Shown one piece after another: positions 55,157-64,000 of a stretch of 64,000 bases of DNA. The stretch is from Phaeoceros laevis. Taxonomy: Eukaryota; Anthocerotophyta; Anthocerotopsida; Notothyladales. The stretch's first letter is position 1. Every line of letters begins with the position of its first letter. Below the pieces are notes generated by a model. It worked only from the letters and a program-made list of their open reading frames with translations, searched no databases and was not told where the DNA came from. Location of the stretch: positions 124,001-188,000 of the forward strand of contig JBNGIQ010009519.1 in the NCBI GenBank assembly GCA_049999765.1. Reading direction: 5' to 3'. A program made the translations under genes and the position numbers.

Positions 55157-58100
55157 TTGTTCGCAGAGAACTCCCCTGCACTTGCGCTTTCGGTAGGGAC
55201 TGGATCAGCTCCTTCAATCCAGCAATCACCGCAGGCCTACTTCAATCGTGGGTTCTCGGATGGCCACCTTGAACGTCCAGGGCTCGTTAGCTCCTCCAGC
55301 GCATGTATTGATGCGAAGTTTCTGTGCGAGAAGGGTCAGTTGGACAGGGCGCTTGATGTCTTGCTGCTTATGGACAAGGAGAGCATTGTTCCTTCGGTGG
55401 ATATGTATAGGTCTTTTTTGAAGGCATGTACAACAAGGAAGGCACTTGCTCAGGCCAAGAAAGTGCATGCCCATCTTGTCAAACACAGATTGGAGTCTGT
55501 GACGCTTCTTGGTGAACATGTGGTGAACACATTGGTGAAGTGTGGTGGCCTCAAAGATGCTCTTCAGGTGTTTCACAGGCTGCCACACCGAACTGTATAT
55601 TCTTGGACATCTGTGATTTCTGGGCAGGCTATGTCCTGTCAATGTGAGCAAGCATTGTCTATGTATAAGCTGATGCAACAGGAAGGTGTGCAGCCAAATG
55701 CTTACACGTTTATCAGCCTACTCAAAGCTTGTGCTCGCTTGGGGGACTTGGAAGAAGGAAGACGTATCCATTATGAGGCGTTGAAGCATGATTGTGATAG
55801 TGACTCATTTGTTCTTACGTGCCTGATTGACATGTATGGGAAGTGTGGGAGCATTATGGATGCACGAGGTGTGTTTGATGGGTTGCCTGAGCTTAATGTG
55901 GTGTCATTCAATGCGATGTTGGCTGCGTATGCCCAGCAGGCCCAAGCAGAGAAGGTCTTAGAGTTGTATGAGCTAATGTGGGGAGAGGGCCTCAGTCCAG
56001 ATGCTCGAACTTTTGTTAGTGTGCTGCAGGCATGCGGCATCCTTGCAGAGAAGGAAGGACACGTGAAGGGCCAATCGTTTCCAGGAAAATCTCTCGAGAA
56101 GGGCAAATTAATACATGCATTAGCTCAAAAGATGGGCTATACTTCGAACATGTTTGTTGTCAGCAGCCTCGTTAATATGTACAAGAAGTGTGGGAGCATG
56201 GTGGATGCGCGTTATCTGTTTGATAATTTGTCCTACCGAGATGTAGTTTCTTGGACTGCAATGCTCATGGCTTATGTTGAGCAGGGCCAACCTGAGGAGG
56301 CTTTGGAGCTTTATGCACAAATGTGGGTAGAAGGTGTAAGTCCGGACAGTTGGACTTTCGTCAGTGTCCTCAAAGCATGTAGCATTGTTGCAGAGAAGGA
56401 GGATCATGCTGATGTGGATGGGAATTTCATCAAACTACGTTCTCTAGAGCTGGGGAAGGTCATACATGCTGTCACTTGGAAGAAAGGGTATACATCACAT
56501 GGGTTTGTTGGTAATACCCTTCTGACTATGTATGCAAAATGTGGCAGTGCTGTGGACGTGTGGAACATATTTTACGGACTACCCCAGCGTGATGTAGGTT
56601 CATGGACTGCAATGATTACTGGACAGATTGATCAGGGCCGAGCAGAGGAGGCCTTCGAACTCTATGAACAAATGCGAGAATTAGGCGTGAGTCCCAATGA
56701 CCGTGGTTTTGTAAATCTACTCCAAGCATGTGGCATGTTTGCAGAGAAAGAAGAGCATGTTGAATTGGATAACCACGCCATCAAAGTAAAGTCTCTGGAA
56801 AGGGTGAGGGCTATACATGGTGATATTTGGAGGAAGGGTTATCAAACAGATGCCTTTATTGGTAGCACTTTAGTTACTATGTATGGAAAGTGTGGTAGTG
56901 TTGGAGATGCACAGAATGTATTTGATGAGTTAGCATGGTCGAGTGTGGTCTTATGGAATGCAATGCTCGCTGTGTTGGTCCAGCAGGGCCAATCAGATAA
57001 GGCTCTGCAGCTATATGGCCATATGTGTGATGAAGGCATCAGTAGAAATGTCCGCACTTTTGTGAGCATCCTGCAAGCATGTAGCACACTTGCCGAGCAG
57101 GAAGAATATGCTGTTGTGGATGGACGACATCTCAAAGTGAAGGCTTTGAAACAGGGGAAGGCCGCACATAATGATGCTAGTACTAGTGGCTGTGACTTTG
57201 ATGTATTTGTTGGTAGCACCCTGGTTAGTATGTACTGGAACTGTGGCAGTAGTGTAGATGCACAGAGTGTGTTTGATAAACTGCCCAAGCGTGATGTGGT
57301 GGTGTGGAATGTGATGCTCGCAGCACATGTTGAGCAGGGCGAAGCAGAAAAGGTATTGCAGCTGTATGAGCAGATGCAGCTCGAAGGTGTGAGTCCAAAT
57401 GATCGAAGTTTTGTCAGTGTGCTCCAAGCATGTTCCATGCTGGCCGAGTCTGAAGATGATTTCAAGAGGAATGGTCAACCAATCAAAGCGATGTCTCTAA
57501 GGAAGGGCAAAGCTGTACATGCAGATGCTACTAGTAAGGGCTATGGTTCAGATGTCTTTGTTGGTAGTGCCCTGATTGGCATGTATGGTAAGTGTGGGAG
57601 CCTTGTGGATGCACATAATGTATTTGACAGGTTATGCCAGCGTGATGTAATATCCTGGACTGCAATTCTTGCTACATATGTCCTACATGGTCAAGCAGAG
57701 AAGGCTTTGGGGATGTATAACGAAATGCATGAGGCTGGAGTGAAGCTAATTGGTCGGACCATTGTCATTGCACTCCAAGCATGTGGTATGATTGCAGAGA
57801 AGACACGTGCCCAATCGGAACAGCAAATCGCAAAACAACGAACTCTGGAGCTGGGAAGGGAGATACATTTGACTGCACTGAGCAATGGCTTGGAATCAGA
57901 TGTCTTTGTTGGTAACACCCTCGTAAGTATGTACGGTAAGTGTGGAAGCATTGTTGATGCGCAAAAGGTGTTTGATAGGTTGTCCCACCGGGACCTTGTG
58001 TCATGGAATGCACTTCTTGCAGCATATGTGCAACATGGTAAAGCAGCAAAAGCATTGCAGCTATATGAGGAGATGTGGGAGAAAGGTGACAGTCCAGATG

Positions 58101-59692
58101 CTCGTACTTTTGTGAGCGCACTCCAAGCATGTGGCATGATAGCCGATGAGGAAGAAGCGATTGTGATGGATGGTCGATCTACAAAATTGAAGTCCCTGAA
58201 GCAGGGAAGGGCAATACATGATGACATTCAGACGAAGGGCTACGCAGCACATGTTTTTGTCGGCAATTCTCTGATTAGTATGTATGGGAAGTGTGGAGGC
58301 ATTGTGGATGCACAGAATGTGTTTGATGGATTGTCCCAGCGTGATGTGGTGTCCTGGAGCGCAATGCTTGCTGCATATATTGAACTGGGCGAAGCTCAGA
58401 AGGCTTTGCAGCTCTTTGAACAGATGCAGAAGGCTGGTGTGACTCCAGATGATCGTACCTTTGTCCCTGCTCTCCAAGCTTGTGGCATACTAGCTGAACA
58501 GGAGGATGCTACAGTGCATGGCGGCTCTGCCAAGCAGAAGTTCTTGGACAAGGGGAAGGCAATTCATGCATATGTGAAGAGTGCAGGCTACGTTTCAGAT
58601 ATGTTTATTGGTAACACACTGGTCAGCATGTATGGGAAGTGTGGGAGCATGAAAGATGCACAGGACGTGTTTGACAGGTTGGCCAAGAGGAGTGTTGTGT
58701 CATGGAATTCTTTGCTTGCTGGTTATCTGCAGCAGAGCCAAGGAGAGAAGGTCTTGCAGCTGTATGGGCAGATGCAGGAGGAGGGCACAAGCCCAGATGC
58801 CATCACACTAGTGTGTTTGTTGCAAGTGAGCAGCAGTACGGGAGGATTGGACTCGTGTAGGGAGATTCATCACAGACTGGTTACTTGTGGAAAGAATCTT
58901 CTAAGTCCTTTGGTAGCAAACACTCTTATCCATGCCTATGGACGATGTGGAAGCATGGTGGAAGCTCAGAATGTGTTTGATGCACTGCTGCAGCCTGATG
59001 TGGCGGCATGGAATGCATTGATTGCTGGCTACGCGCGACAAGGAAACTGTGCAGCAAGCCTCCACCGTTATGAGGAGATGCAGTCAGTGGGCGTCAAGGT
59101 TAATGGGGTGACATATCTTGCCGTTCTCACTGCATGCACTCATGCTGGCCTGGTGGACAAAGGTGTCGAGTACTTTGAATCCATGAGCACGGAACATGGG
59201 ATAACTCCCCGGATGGAGCATTACGCTTGTATGGTGGACCTCTTTGGGCGTGCAGGATACTTCACAAAGGTGCAAGATTTGTTGTCAACTATGCCCATGC
59301 AGCCTGATCTGGCCATGTGGTTATGTTTGATGGGGGCTTGCCGAAAGCATGGCGAGGTATCGCTTGGAAGACAAGCCTTCGATTCTGCACTAGGTATACA
59401 ACCAAAACACGCAGCCGCGTATCTGTTGATGTCGAATATATATGCCGATGCTGGCCTCTGGGACAGCGTGAGGGAGGTTAAGGAGATGAGAGAACAGGAA
59501 GGTGCATGGAAGCAGCCAGGCCAGAGCTGGATGGAGGATCAGCAGGGCCTACACAGTTTCGTTGTAGGGGACCTCTCACACCCATGGCAGGACAACGTGT
59601 ATGGCCTCATGGACACCGTACATGGCATGCTGGAGGTACCAAATATGCACTATCCTACTGGGTGTAGGAACAGAATAGGGTCTTTCAACTGA
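55157..59692 (+). CDS. giant PLS-class PPR protein with E-type C terminus
   Basis: A single open frame of 1511 codons without a stop. The first in-frame ATG (55370) lies inside the first repeats. Because TTCGCAG at 55160-55166 is a good acceptor, the true start is probably in an upstream exon. The S-motif signature MYGKCGSxxDAxxVFD, or a close variant, occurs eleven times, each followed by the P/L pair (DVVSWxAMLAAYVQxGxAEKA then MxxEGVSPDxRTFVSVLQAC). That makes about eleven PLS cycles, over 30 repeats. Several cycles carry an extra linker of about 20-25 residues (AEKEExx...KSLExGKxIH). The end has E-motif text (MPMQPDLAMWLCLMGACRKH, LLMSNIYADAGLWDSVREVK) and HSFVVGDLSHP, then stops without a DYW deaminase. 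Family knowledge: PLS proteins select organellar C-to-U editing sites; an E-type protein needs a DYW partner in trans. Plastid or mitochondrial location is inferred. Confidence 0.9.
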   Translation: MFAENSPALALSVGTGSAPSIQQSPQAYFNRGFSDGHLERPGLVSSSSACIDAKFLCEKGQLDRALDVLLLMDKESIVPSVDMYRSFLKACTTRKALAQAKKVHAHLVKHRLESVTLLGEHVVNTLVKCGGLKDALQVFHRLPHRTVYSWTSVISGQAMSCQCEQALSMYKLMQQEGVQPNAYTFISLLKACARLGDLEEGRRIHYEALKHDCDSDSFVLTCLIDMYGKCGSIMDARGVFDGLPELNVVSFNAMLAAYAQQAQAEKVLELYELMWGEGLSPDARTFVSVLQACGILAEKEGHVKGQSFPGKSLEKGKLIHALAQKMGYTSNMFVVSSLVNMYKKCGSMVDARYLFDNLSYRDVVSWTAMLMAYVEQGQPEEALELYAQMWVEGVSPDSWTFVSVLKACSIVAEKEDHADVDGNFIKLRSLELGKVIHAVTWKKGYTSHGFVGNTLLTMYAKCGSAVDVWNIFYGLPQRDVGSWTAMITGQIDQGRAEEAFELYEQMRELGVSPNDRGFVNLLQACGMFAEKEEHVELDNHAIKVKSLERVRAIHGDIWRKGYQTDAFIGSTLVTMYGKCGSVGDAQNVFDELAWSSVVLWNAMLAVLVQQGQSDKALQLYGHMCDEGISRNVRTFVSILQACSTLAEQEEYAVVDGRHLKVKALKQGKAAHNDASTSGCDFDVFVGSTLVSMYWNCGSSVDAQSVFDKLPKRDVVVWNVMLAAHVEQGEAEKVLQLYEQMQLEGVSPNDRSFVSVLQACSMLAESEDDFKRNGQPIKAMSLRKGKAVHADATSKGYGSDVFVGSALIGMYGKCGSLVDAHNVFDRLCQRDVISWTAILATYVLHGQAEKALGMYNEMHEAGVKLIGRTIVIALQACGMIAEKTRAQSEQQIAKQRTLELGREIHLTALSNGLESDVFVGNTLVSMYGKCGSIVDAQKVFDRLSHRDLVSWNALLAAYVQHGKAAKALQLYEEMWEKGDSPDARTFVSALQACGMIADEEEAIVMDGRSTKLKSLKQGRAIHDDIQTKGYAAHVFVGNSLISMYGKCGGIVDAQNVFDGLSQRDVVSWSAMLAAYIELGEAQKALQLFEQMQKAGVTPDDRTFVPALQACGILAEQEDATVHGGSAKQKFLDKGKAIHAYVKSAGYVSDMFIGNTLVSMYGKCGSMKDAQDVFDRLAKRSVVSWNSLLAGYLQQSQGEKVLQLYGQMQEEGTSPDAITLVCLLQVSSSTGGLDSCREIHHRLVTCGKNLLSPLVANTLIHAYGRCGSMVEAQNVFDALLQPDVAAWNALIAGYARQGNCAASLHRYEEMQSVGVKVNGVTYLAVLTACTHAGLVDKGVEYFESMSTEHGITPRMEHYACMVDLFGRAGYFTKVQDLLSTMPMQPDLAMWLCLMGACRKHGEVSLGRQAFDSALGIQPKHAAAYLLMSNIYADAGLWDSVREVKEMREQEGAWKQPGQSWMEDQQGLHSFVVGDLSHPWQDNVYGLMDTVHGMLEVPNMHYPTGCRNRIGSFN

Positions 59693-60848
59693 GAATGCTG
59701 GGTGTTTGGTTTTTGGGTGAACCCGACTTTCCATACTCTTATGATCGTCACAACCTCACACTGTGAGGTTCATACATGGGAGGCTCGTCTCTGTCGTGAG
59801 GGTCCTGACAAGGAGCTGCAGCTGGTTGCCTGGAGAGCACTGAAAGATTGTCCTTCTGGTCCTTTGGGCTTCAAGATCCCTTGGAAAAACTGCCTCTGTC
59901 GTGAGAGCCCCTGGAGAGCTGGTTGACTGGAGGGCACTGAAAAAGTGTCTTCTGGTCCTTTGGAGGGCACTGAAAACTTGTCTCTGCAGGGGGAGCGCCG
60001 GAAACGTTGCCTTTTGGCCGTGGGGGCCAGGAGAGTGCCACCGGCCATGAGGGCCCCGAGAGCTGCCTCTCTGGCCATGAAGGCCCAAAGAACCTTCCGA
60101 GATTGCCTGGAGGGCCCGAGACTGCTGTGGAGGCCCTGGTAACCCGTCCCTTCTGCCGTGAGCGCTTCATTTGTAGCAGTTTTTCCGTGGCATTTGAGGA
60201 AAAACTGCCGTGAGGGCCTTGAGGGAAAACTGCCGTGGGGGCCCCTGCATGCGAGATTCTGGGGAGACTGCCTGGAGGGCCCGAGGAGGTGATTGAAAAA
60301 ACTGCTTGGAATCTGAATGTTCATCAAATGTTGCTAAAGTTCTTGTGCTTGAAATGACTTTCGTTCAATCAAGTGAAGACTGGAAGTCGACTACACTAGA
60401 CTACATGTGTGAAGTATGTGCGATGGTGCTGCAGATAAAAGCGGATTCTCGTGGCTGGGGAACACTGGCAAATTGACGGAATAACGTACTATCCTCAGAA
60501 CCTGCACTTCCACTGGCCACCAGAGCACATAATAGGCCGCAGAAGGCACCCATCTGTATCCAGTGGACACGTCTCCATTGTTTGAGTCTAGGACCGTCCC
60601 ATGCGTCATTCATCAACCGGTACCTGATTGCTGCAGGTACTTTCTGGAGCTGCACATCGTGTGGACCAAACTGCTGAGCACTGCTGTGGTGGCATTGTAG
60701 ACAGACATCACAATTGTTGAGTCCGTGCTGATGAATACATCCTGGCCTTATGGATGGGAAACGATTGTTGGAACTGGAAGCAATTTTCGCCTCCATGGCC
60801 AGGATCGAAATCCTAAGCTCGGACAGCTAGCAAGTCTTGGAACCTCAC
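59693..60848. other. 3' flank of the PPR gene with degenerate repeats; no gene
   Basis: Beyond the repeat block at 59750-60290 there is only non-coding-looking sequence. No continuation of the NmrA-like gene was found at 60390-60850. Confidence 0.4.
59750..60290. repeat. degenerate GAGGGC-type tandem repeat
   Basis: The words GGAGGGCACTGAAAA, TTCTGGTCCTTTGG, AAACTGCCGTGAGGG/GGGG and TGCCTCTGTCGTGAG recur several times each in the plus orientation. They give a patchwork of 30-60 bp units and long but meaningless open frames on both strands. Confidence 0.75.
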
Positions 60849-61064
60849 ATGAAGATGGATCCCGGCCTCCTGGAAGCCTGTGAGCGTGGCTGCTTTGACA
60901 GGATTGGCTAGGGCGGAGGTCTGGGTCAGCACGTACGTCTGGTAGCCTTGTTGCACGCTCGCCTCAGCTACGTACTTGCCTAGCCAGCCAGTAGCTCCGA
61001 CAATGAGGATTCTGGACTTGGTCGAGCCTCCGGACTCCGAGCTCTGGTTCAAGGTGATCGTCAT
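60849..61064 (-). CDS. NmrA/isoflavone-reductase-like protein, first exon only
   Basis: From ATG 61064 the exon encodes 72 residues, including RILIVGATGWLGKYVAEASV, the GxxGxxG dinucleotide-binding start of PIP-family reductases, then GYQTYVLTQTSALANPVKAA and FQEAGIHLH. It ends at a GTGAGG donor at 60848. No following exon with the usual GDLxDxxSLxxAxxxVDVVIS text was found downstream to 59700. The gene is therefore either truncated here or spliced to something I cannot recognise. Known relatives reduce phenylpropanoids using NADPH. Confidence 0.6.
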
Positions 61065-63054
61065 CTGCTCCGGGGTGGCGGATGGATGGCTTATGCAATC
61101 CACTCTAGGATCCTGCTTGTGCAGTACTAGTGGGGCGTATTATCTGTATATATCAGCAGACGTGTACAGTGTTGCCTCCATTGTGTTGCTCTCCCACAGG
61201 TTCACACTGTAACTTTTCGGCAGCATAAAAGACGAGTCTATATGTGTGATACGACAAAACTCCACAAAGATGCTTCCTGTACTTGGCTTTTCCTTGAACC
61301 ACTTCAAACAGCGTGGTTTTTACTCCAAGCACCAGAAGTAAAATTTCTTCCCTCCTTGCACTCGTGAGTCTGTGCAAGAAACGACACCAGCATTTGTACT
61401 GTGCTCCGACTACAGAAATTAATCCACGTCTCACTGTCTTTCAAATTTGTATGACTGAATCTTGAGTAGTACTTGATTCATCTGATTTTGCGTGACATAC
61501 ATATCACTTGTGTGGAGCATGTGAGCTTTACGCAGGCAAAGGCCCAGCATTTTGCAGCCTGAAGATTCAGGGAGCAAGCTTCTGCGTATACAATTAAGTT
61601 GTTGAATATACACAGTCAGGCACAAGGCTGTTTGAGCGCATCACTTGCTGTTTGAGCCACATCGTTGTATGCTTCGATTTGAATGGAGCGGCCTGTAATG
61701 CACAGAACTTCAGATTGTGAAGCTGCAGACTTCCGCTTTATGGAAATCTTGCATGTTTCAACATTTGTCTGTAAGGCACTGCTACGTGTACGTCTTCAAT
61801 GGTTTTGCCCTCAAAGTTCTACTTCCAAGTTTACATAAACAGCAGTGCCACCACCTTTGGTCTGCAACTCAGTGCTTTATGTGAGCAATATCTTATGCTA
61901 TTCTTGGGTTCATGGTCAATGACAGGTTCACGAAGATGTGGATGGACATTCCTGCCTGACGATGTGGAGTACAGTTCCATTGCTCAAGAGCATACCCTTG
62001 GAGTGTTACTAGACTAATCGGCAAACGGTGCAGCCGATGGATGAACGACATCCAAATGATGCTACACTTCTGGTTGGTTAATAGATTTTTTAGCCACGAG
62101 GACCCACACATGACCATCTCAAAGCTTGAGCTGCTAGACGTCTCTTACAGGTGGCACGACGGAAATCATGTCGCGCTAGTGACATGACCACGAGGACCCA
62201 CATATGACCAGCGGTGGAGTATATGGTAAGCCAGAATCCATCCTGTCAGCCTCACTTTGCAGCTCGTACGGTGAATCCACCTTCCAAGTGGACATGCATG
62301 TATTTGGAGGCTTTGAACACTGCCGTTTTCGCATCTATGTACCTGCATTGTGCTTTCCAAGTAGTACCATAGATCACTTTCCGCATCTTCACGCCTGCAG
62401 CAGTCTTCAAAAAGTGGCTGTTCGCATGACTGGCCCATTGCCCGCAGAGCTCTGAGGAGGAGGTCATGTGGTGGTAGTCGGGCTGTCCAAGCAGAAGACG
62501 AGGCCAGATACTTCAGCAAGAACGGACGATGACTATGTTGCAGAGACCTGTTGCTCTGGTCTCAGCGTTTGCTTCATTGGAGGGGAAGGCCTGGAAGCAC
62601 GGTCGGTCTGGGTATGGCTCCTGCTCTTATTATTGCACTGGACCAGTTCTGGTCTCTCAAGTTTCGAACTCTCAAGTACAGTCGATGCTGTGCCAGTGAA
62701 CTGGTTGGCAGTGAACTCATGATCAGTCACAGACTTGGTACACTCATAAACTCTTGCTGACAAAGATGGGAGTACTCAGCAGGTGGGGTTCAGGTGCTGC
62801 TAAATTGCAGAGCCCATCATTCTATCCTTGGAAACAGAACATCACTGGCCAATTATGTCCCTAAAGAAGATACAGATGTATGTTACTTGCTGGTTATCCA
62901 TGATTGTTGAACCAATCTAGATAGATCTACTAGCTTCAAGTGGACAGCAAACTGATTACCGGCTCCACGAGTCTTGAGGACTTACTGCTGCACATGGCCG
63001 CAAGAAGCCTGCACTTGATTCAGTGTTGGTTGATCACGCAGCACACCAAATGCT
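61065..63054. other. no supported gene
   Basis: Short ORFs only. CACGAGGACCCACAYATGACC occurs twice (about 62096 and 62187), about 90 bp apart. Confidence 0.4.
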
Positions 63055-64000
63055 CTAAGGGTCCTTCCAGTAGAGGTCCTTTCGAAAAGAGTGCCTCAAT
63101 TCGCAGCATTGGCGAAATATAATTGTGGTCCCGGAAACGTCAACCTCATTCTGCACTTCTGCTACTCGGTTGTTCACCGAAGTCATCATGTCAAGCACAT
63201 GCCTTGTGTGCCTCTCCGTCATCACGGTTTGCACCAAATTTTCTACAAAAATGGTTCCTGTATCATCATGACGACCTGAGGGACAACCTTCTGATGTGGA
63301 AAATACGAGCAAACAATCCGAGAGTTCTGGAAGAGGAGGAATTGTGACACTGTCGACTGCTGGTCAAAATCGTCGGCCTCCACATTGTTGGAGTTGACAC
63401 GGCAACAATTGACAAAGAAGATCTTCGGCTTGCCAAGAAGATGCTTGCTTTGCCGAAAGGGCTCAATGATGTCTTGTATCACCATGACCACCTCCTTGTT
63501 TTCGTCCATAATGTACGGCTTTCCATCTTTTGAAGTGCCGCCATGTGCATTGATAGAGCACACAAAACACTCATCTTCTTCAAGGATACGTTCTTCAGCT
63601 ACACAATACATTTTAACGATAAGCTCAGATGCTGTTAGGTCGACATGGTGCTGCACTTTGTCTTTGGTAAACCCACAAGCATGAAAAAGTGTCTCCAGCC
63701 TCCCTCGATCTACACCTGCACCAGGCCTTTCCTTCTCCATACTTACAATCAGCGCCAGACCTCTACTTTTACCCTGTTTCCAGTTGTTATCGGGATAGCA
63801 GATCTCCTCGGTGCGGTCTTCGGACCCAGCAACCGCGTTGTTAAGCTTCCTCTTTTTCTTCTTCCTCTTCTCTTGGACATACTCACAGTTTGGGGCAGGC
63901 GTAGGAGGAACATCCTTGGGTCCGTCCAGGATCACAGTTCCTGAAGCTTGGTCTTCATGTAAGACAAAGCCGCCAACACCGTCCTCAACCTTGTCCCAGC
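63055..64000 (-). CDS. caspase-family (C14, p20 + p10) protein, 5' end beyond the window, frame shift inside
   Basis: On the minus strand the frame is open from the window edge (no ATG needed). It shows a Lys-rich segment (VQEKRKKKKRKLNN), then KSRGLALIVSMEKERPG, DRGRLETLFHACGF, CFVCSINAHGG with the catalytic His (63543-63545), and LLGKPKIFFVNCCRVNS with the catalytic Cys at the second Cys (63402-63404). These are caspase p20 landmarks, comparable to LSHG and QACRG. The p10 part is in another frame from about 63363 to the stop at 63055: LVFSTSEGCPSGRHDDTG, HVLDMMTSVNNRVAEV, and a short ELRHSFRKDLYW end like caspase C termini. Metacaspase motifs (YSGHG, DxCHSG) are absent. No intron of plausible length restores the frame, so a sequence error or pseudogene is likely. 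The N-terminal domain is cut by the edge. Confidence 0.75.

Noticed and set aside
59770-60327. 185-aa minus-strand ORF after the PPR gene
   Set aside because: It is produced by the degenerate tandem repeat; the residues repeat with the DNA units.
63055-64000. Metacaspase as the identity
   Set aside because: The YSGHG and DxCHSG motifs are missing, while His-Gly and Cys-Cys-Arg are in caspase p20 spacing and a caspase-like p10 follows.

Overview
The window reads as nuclear DNA of a land plant, probably a seed-free lineage; I cannot name the species. The evidence is a very long PLS-class pentatricopeptide (PPR) protein, a plant-type serine racemase, a plant CCA-adding enzyme with an organelle-type leader, a plant tRNA-Phe, a cyanobacterial-type VanY peptidase (as expected where plastid peptidoglycan enzymes persist), and spliceosomal introns that are mostly short (about 55-250 bp). 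Positions 22142-22241 are 100 N, so this is an assembled scaffold.

Layout. 1-2423: a ten-exon nocturnin gene (minus) with a second, broken copy of its last exon just downstream. 2424-5007: no convincing gene. 5008-10267: two tandem GT14 (Core-2/I-branching) glycosyltransferase paralogues with the same intron, separated by a decayed LINE. 10268-24723: gene-poor and transposon-rich, with a hAT/ZNF862-like fragment, an intronless calcium-dependent-type kinase, orphan ORFs, and a broken hAT element that received a poly(A)-tailed retrocopy with target-site duplication and lies near two abutting palindromes. 26001-29215: an internally deleted Ty3/gypsy chromovirus with both LTRs and its target-site duplication. 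30664-44000: a dense housekeeping block: histidine phosphatase (minus) and serine racemase (plus) with start codons only 70 bp apart, an mRNA-export adaptor (minus), the CCA-adding enzyme (plus) and an MFSD14/HIAT1-type transporter (minus). 43993-47800: repeats and a tRNA-Phe. 47949-49058: VanY. 49314-54392: a TEX10/IPI1 ribosome-biogenesis gene of about 21 exons (minus). 55157-59692: the PPR gene. 60849-61064: the first exon of an NmrA/isoflavone-reductase-like gene. 63055-64000: a caspase-family gene running off the right edge.

For seven multi-exon genes I rebuilt the exons from splice sites and reading-frame continuity, and every junction kept the frame (nocturnin, the two GT14 genes, histidine phosphatase, serine racemase, export adaptor, CCA enzyme; the transporter also closes but contains one 57-bp intron). 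In the TEX10 gene exons 1-7 are exact and the rest approximate.

The most unusual item is the right-edge gene. It encodes a caspase fold of the metazoan type (p20 with the His-Gly and Cys-Cys-Arg motifs, then a p10-like region) rather than the metacaspase type normal in plants. The p20 and p10 parts sit in different frames, so it may be a pseudogene or carry a sequence error.
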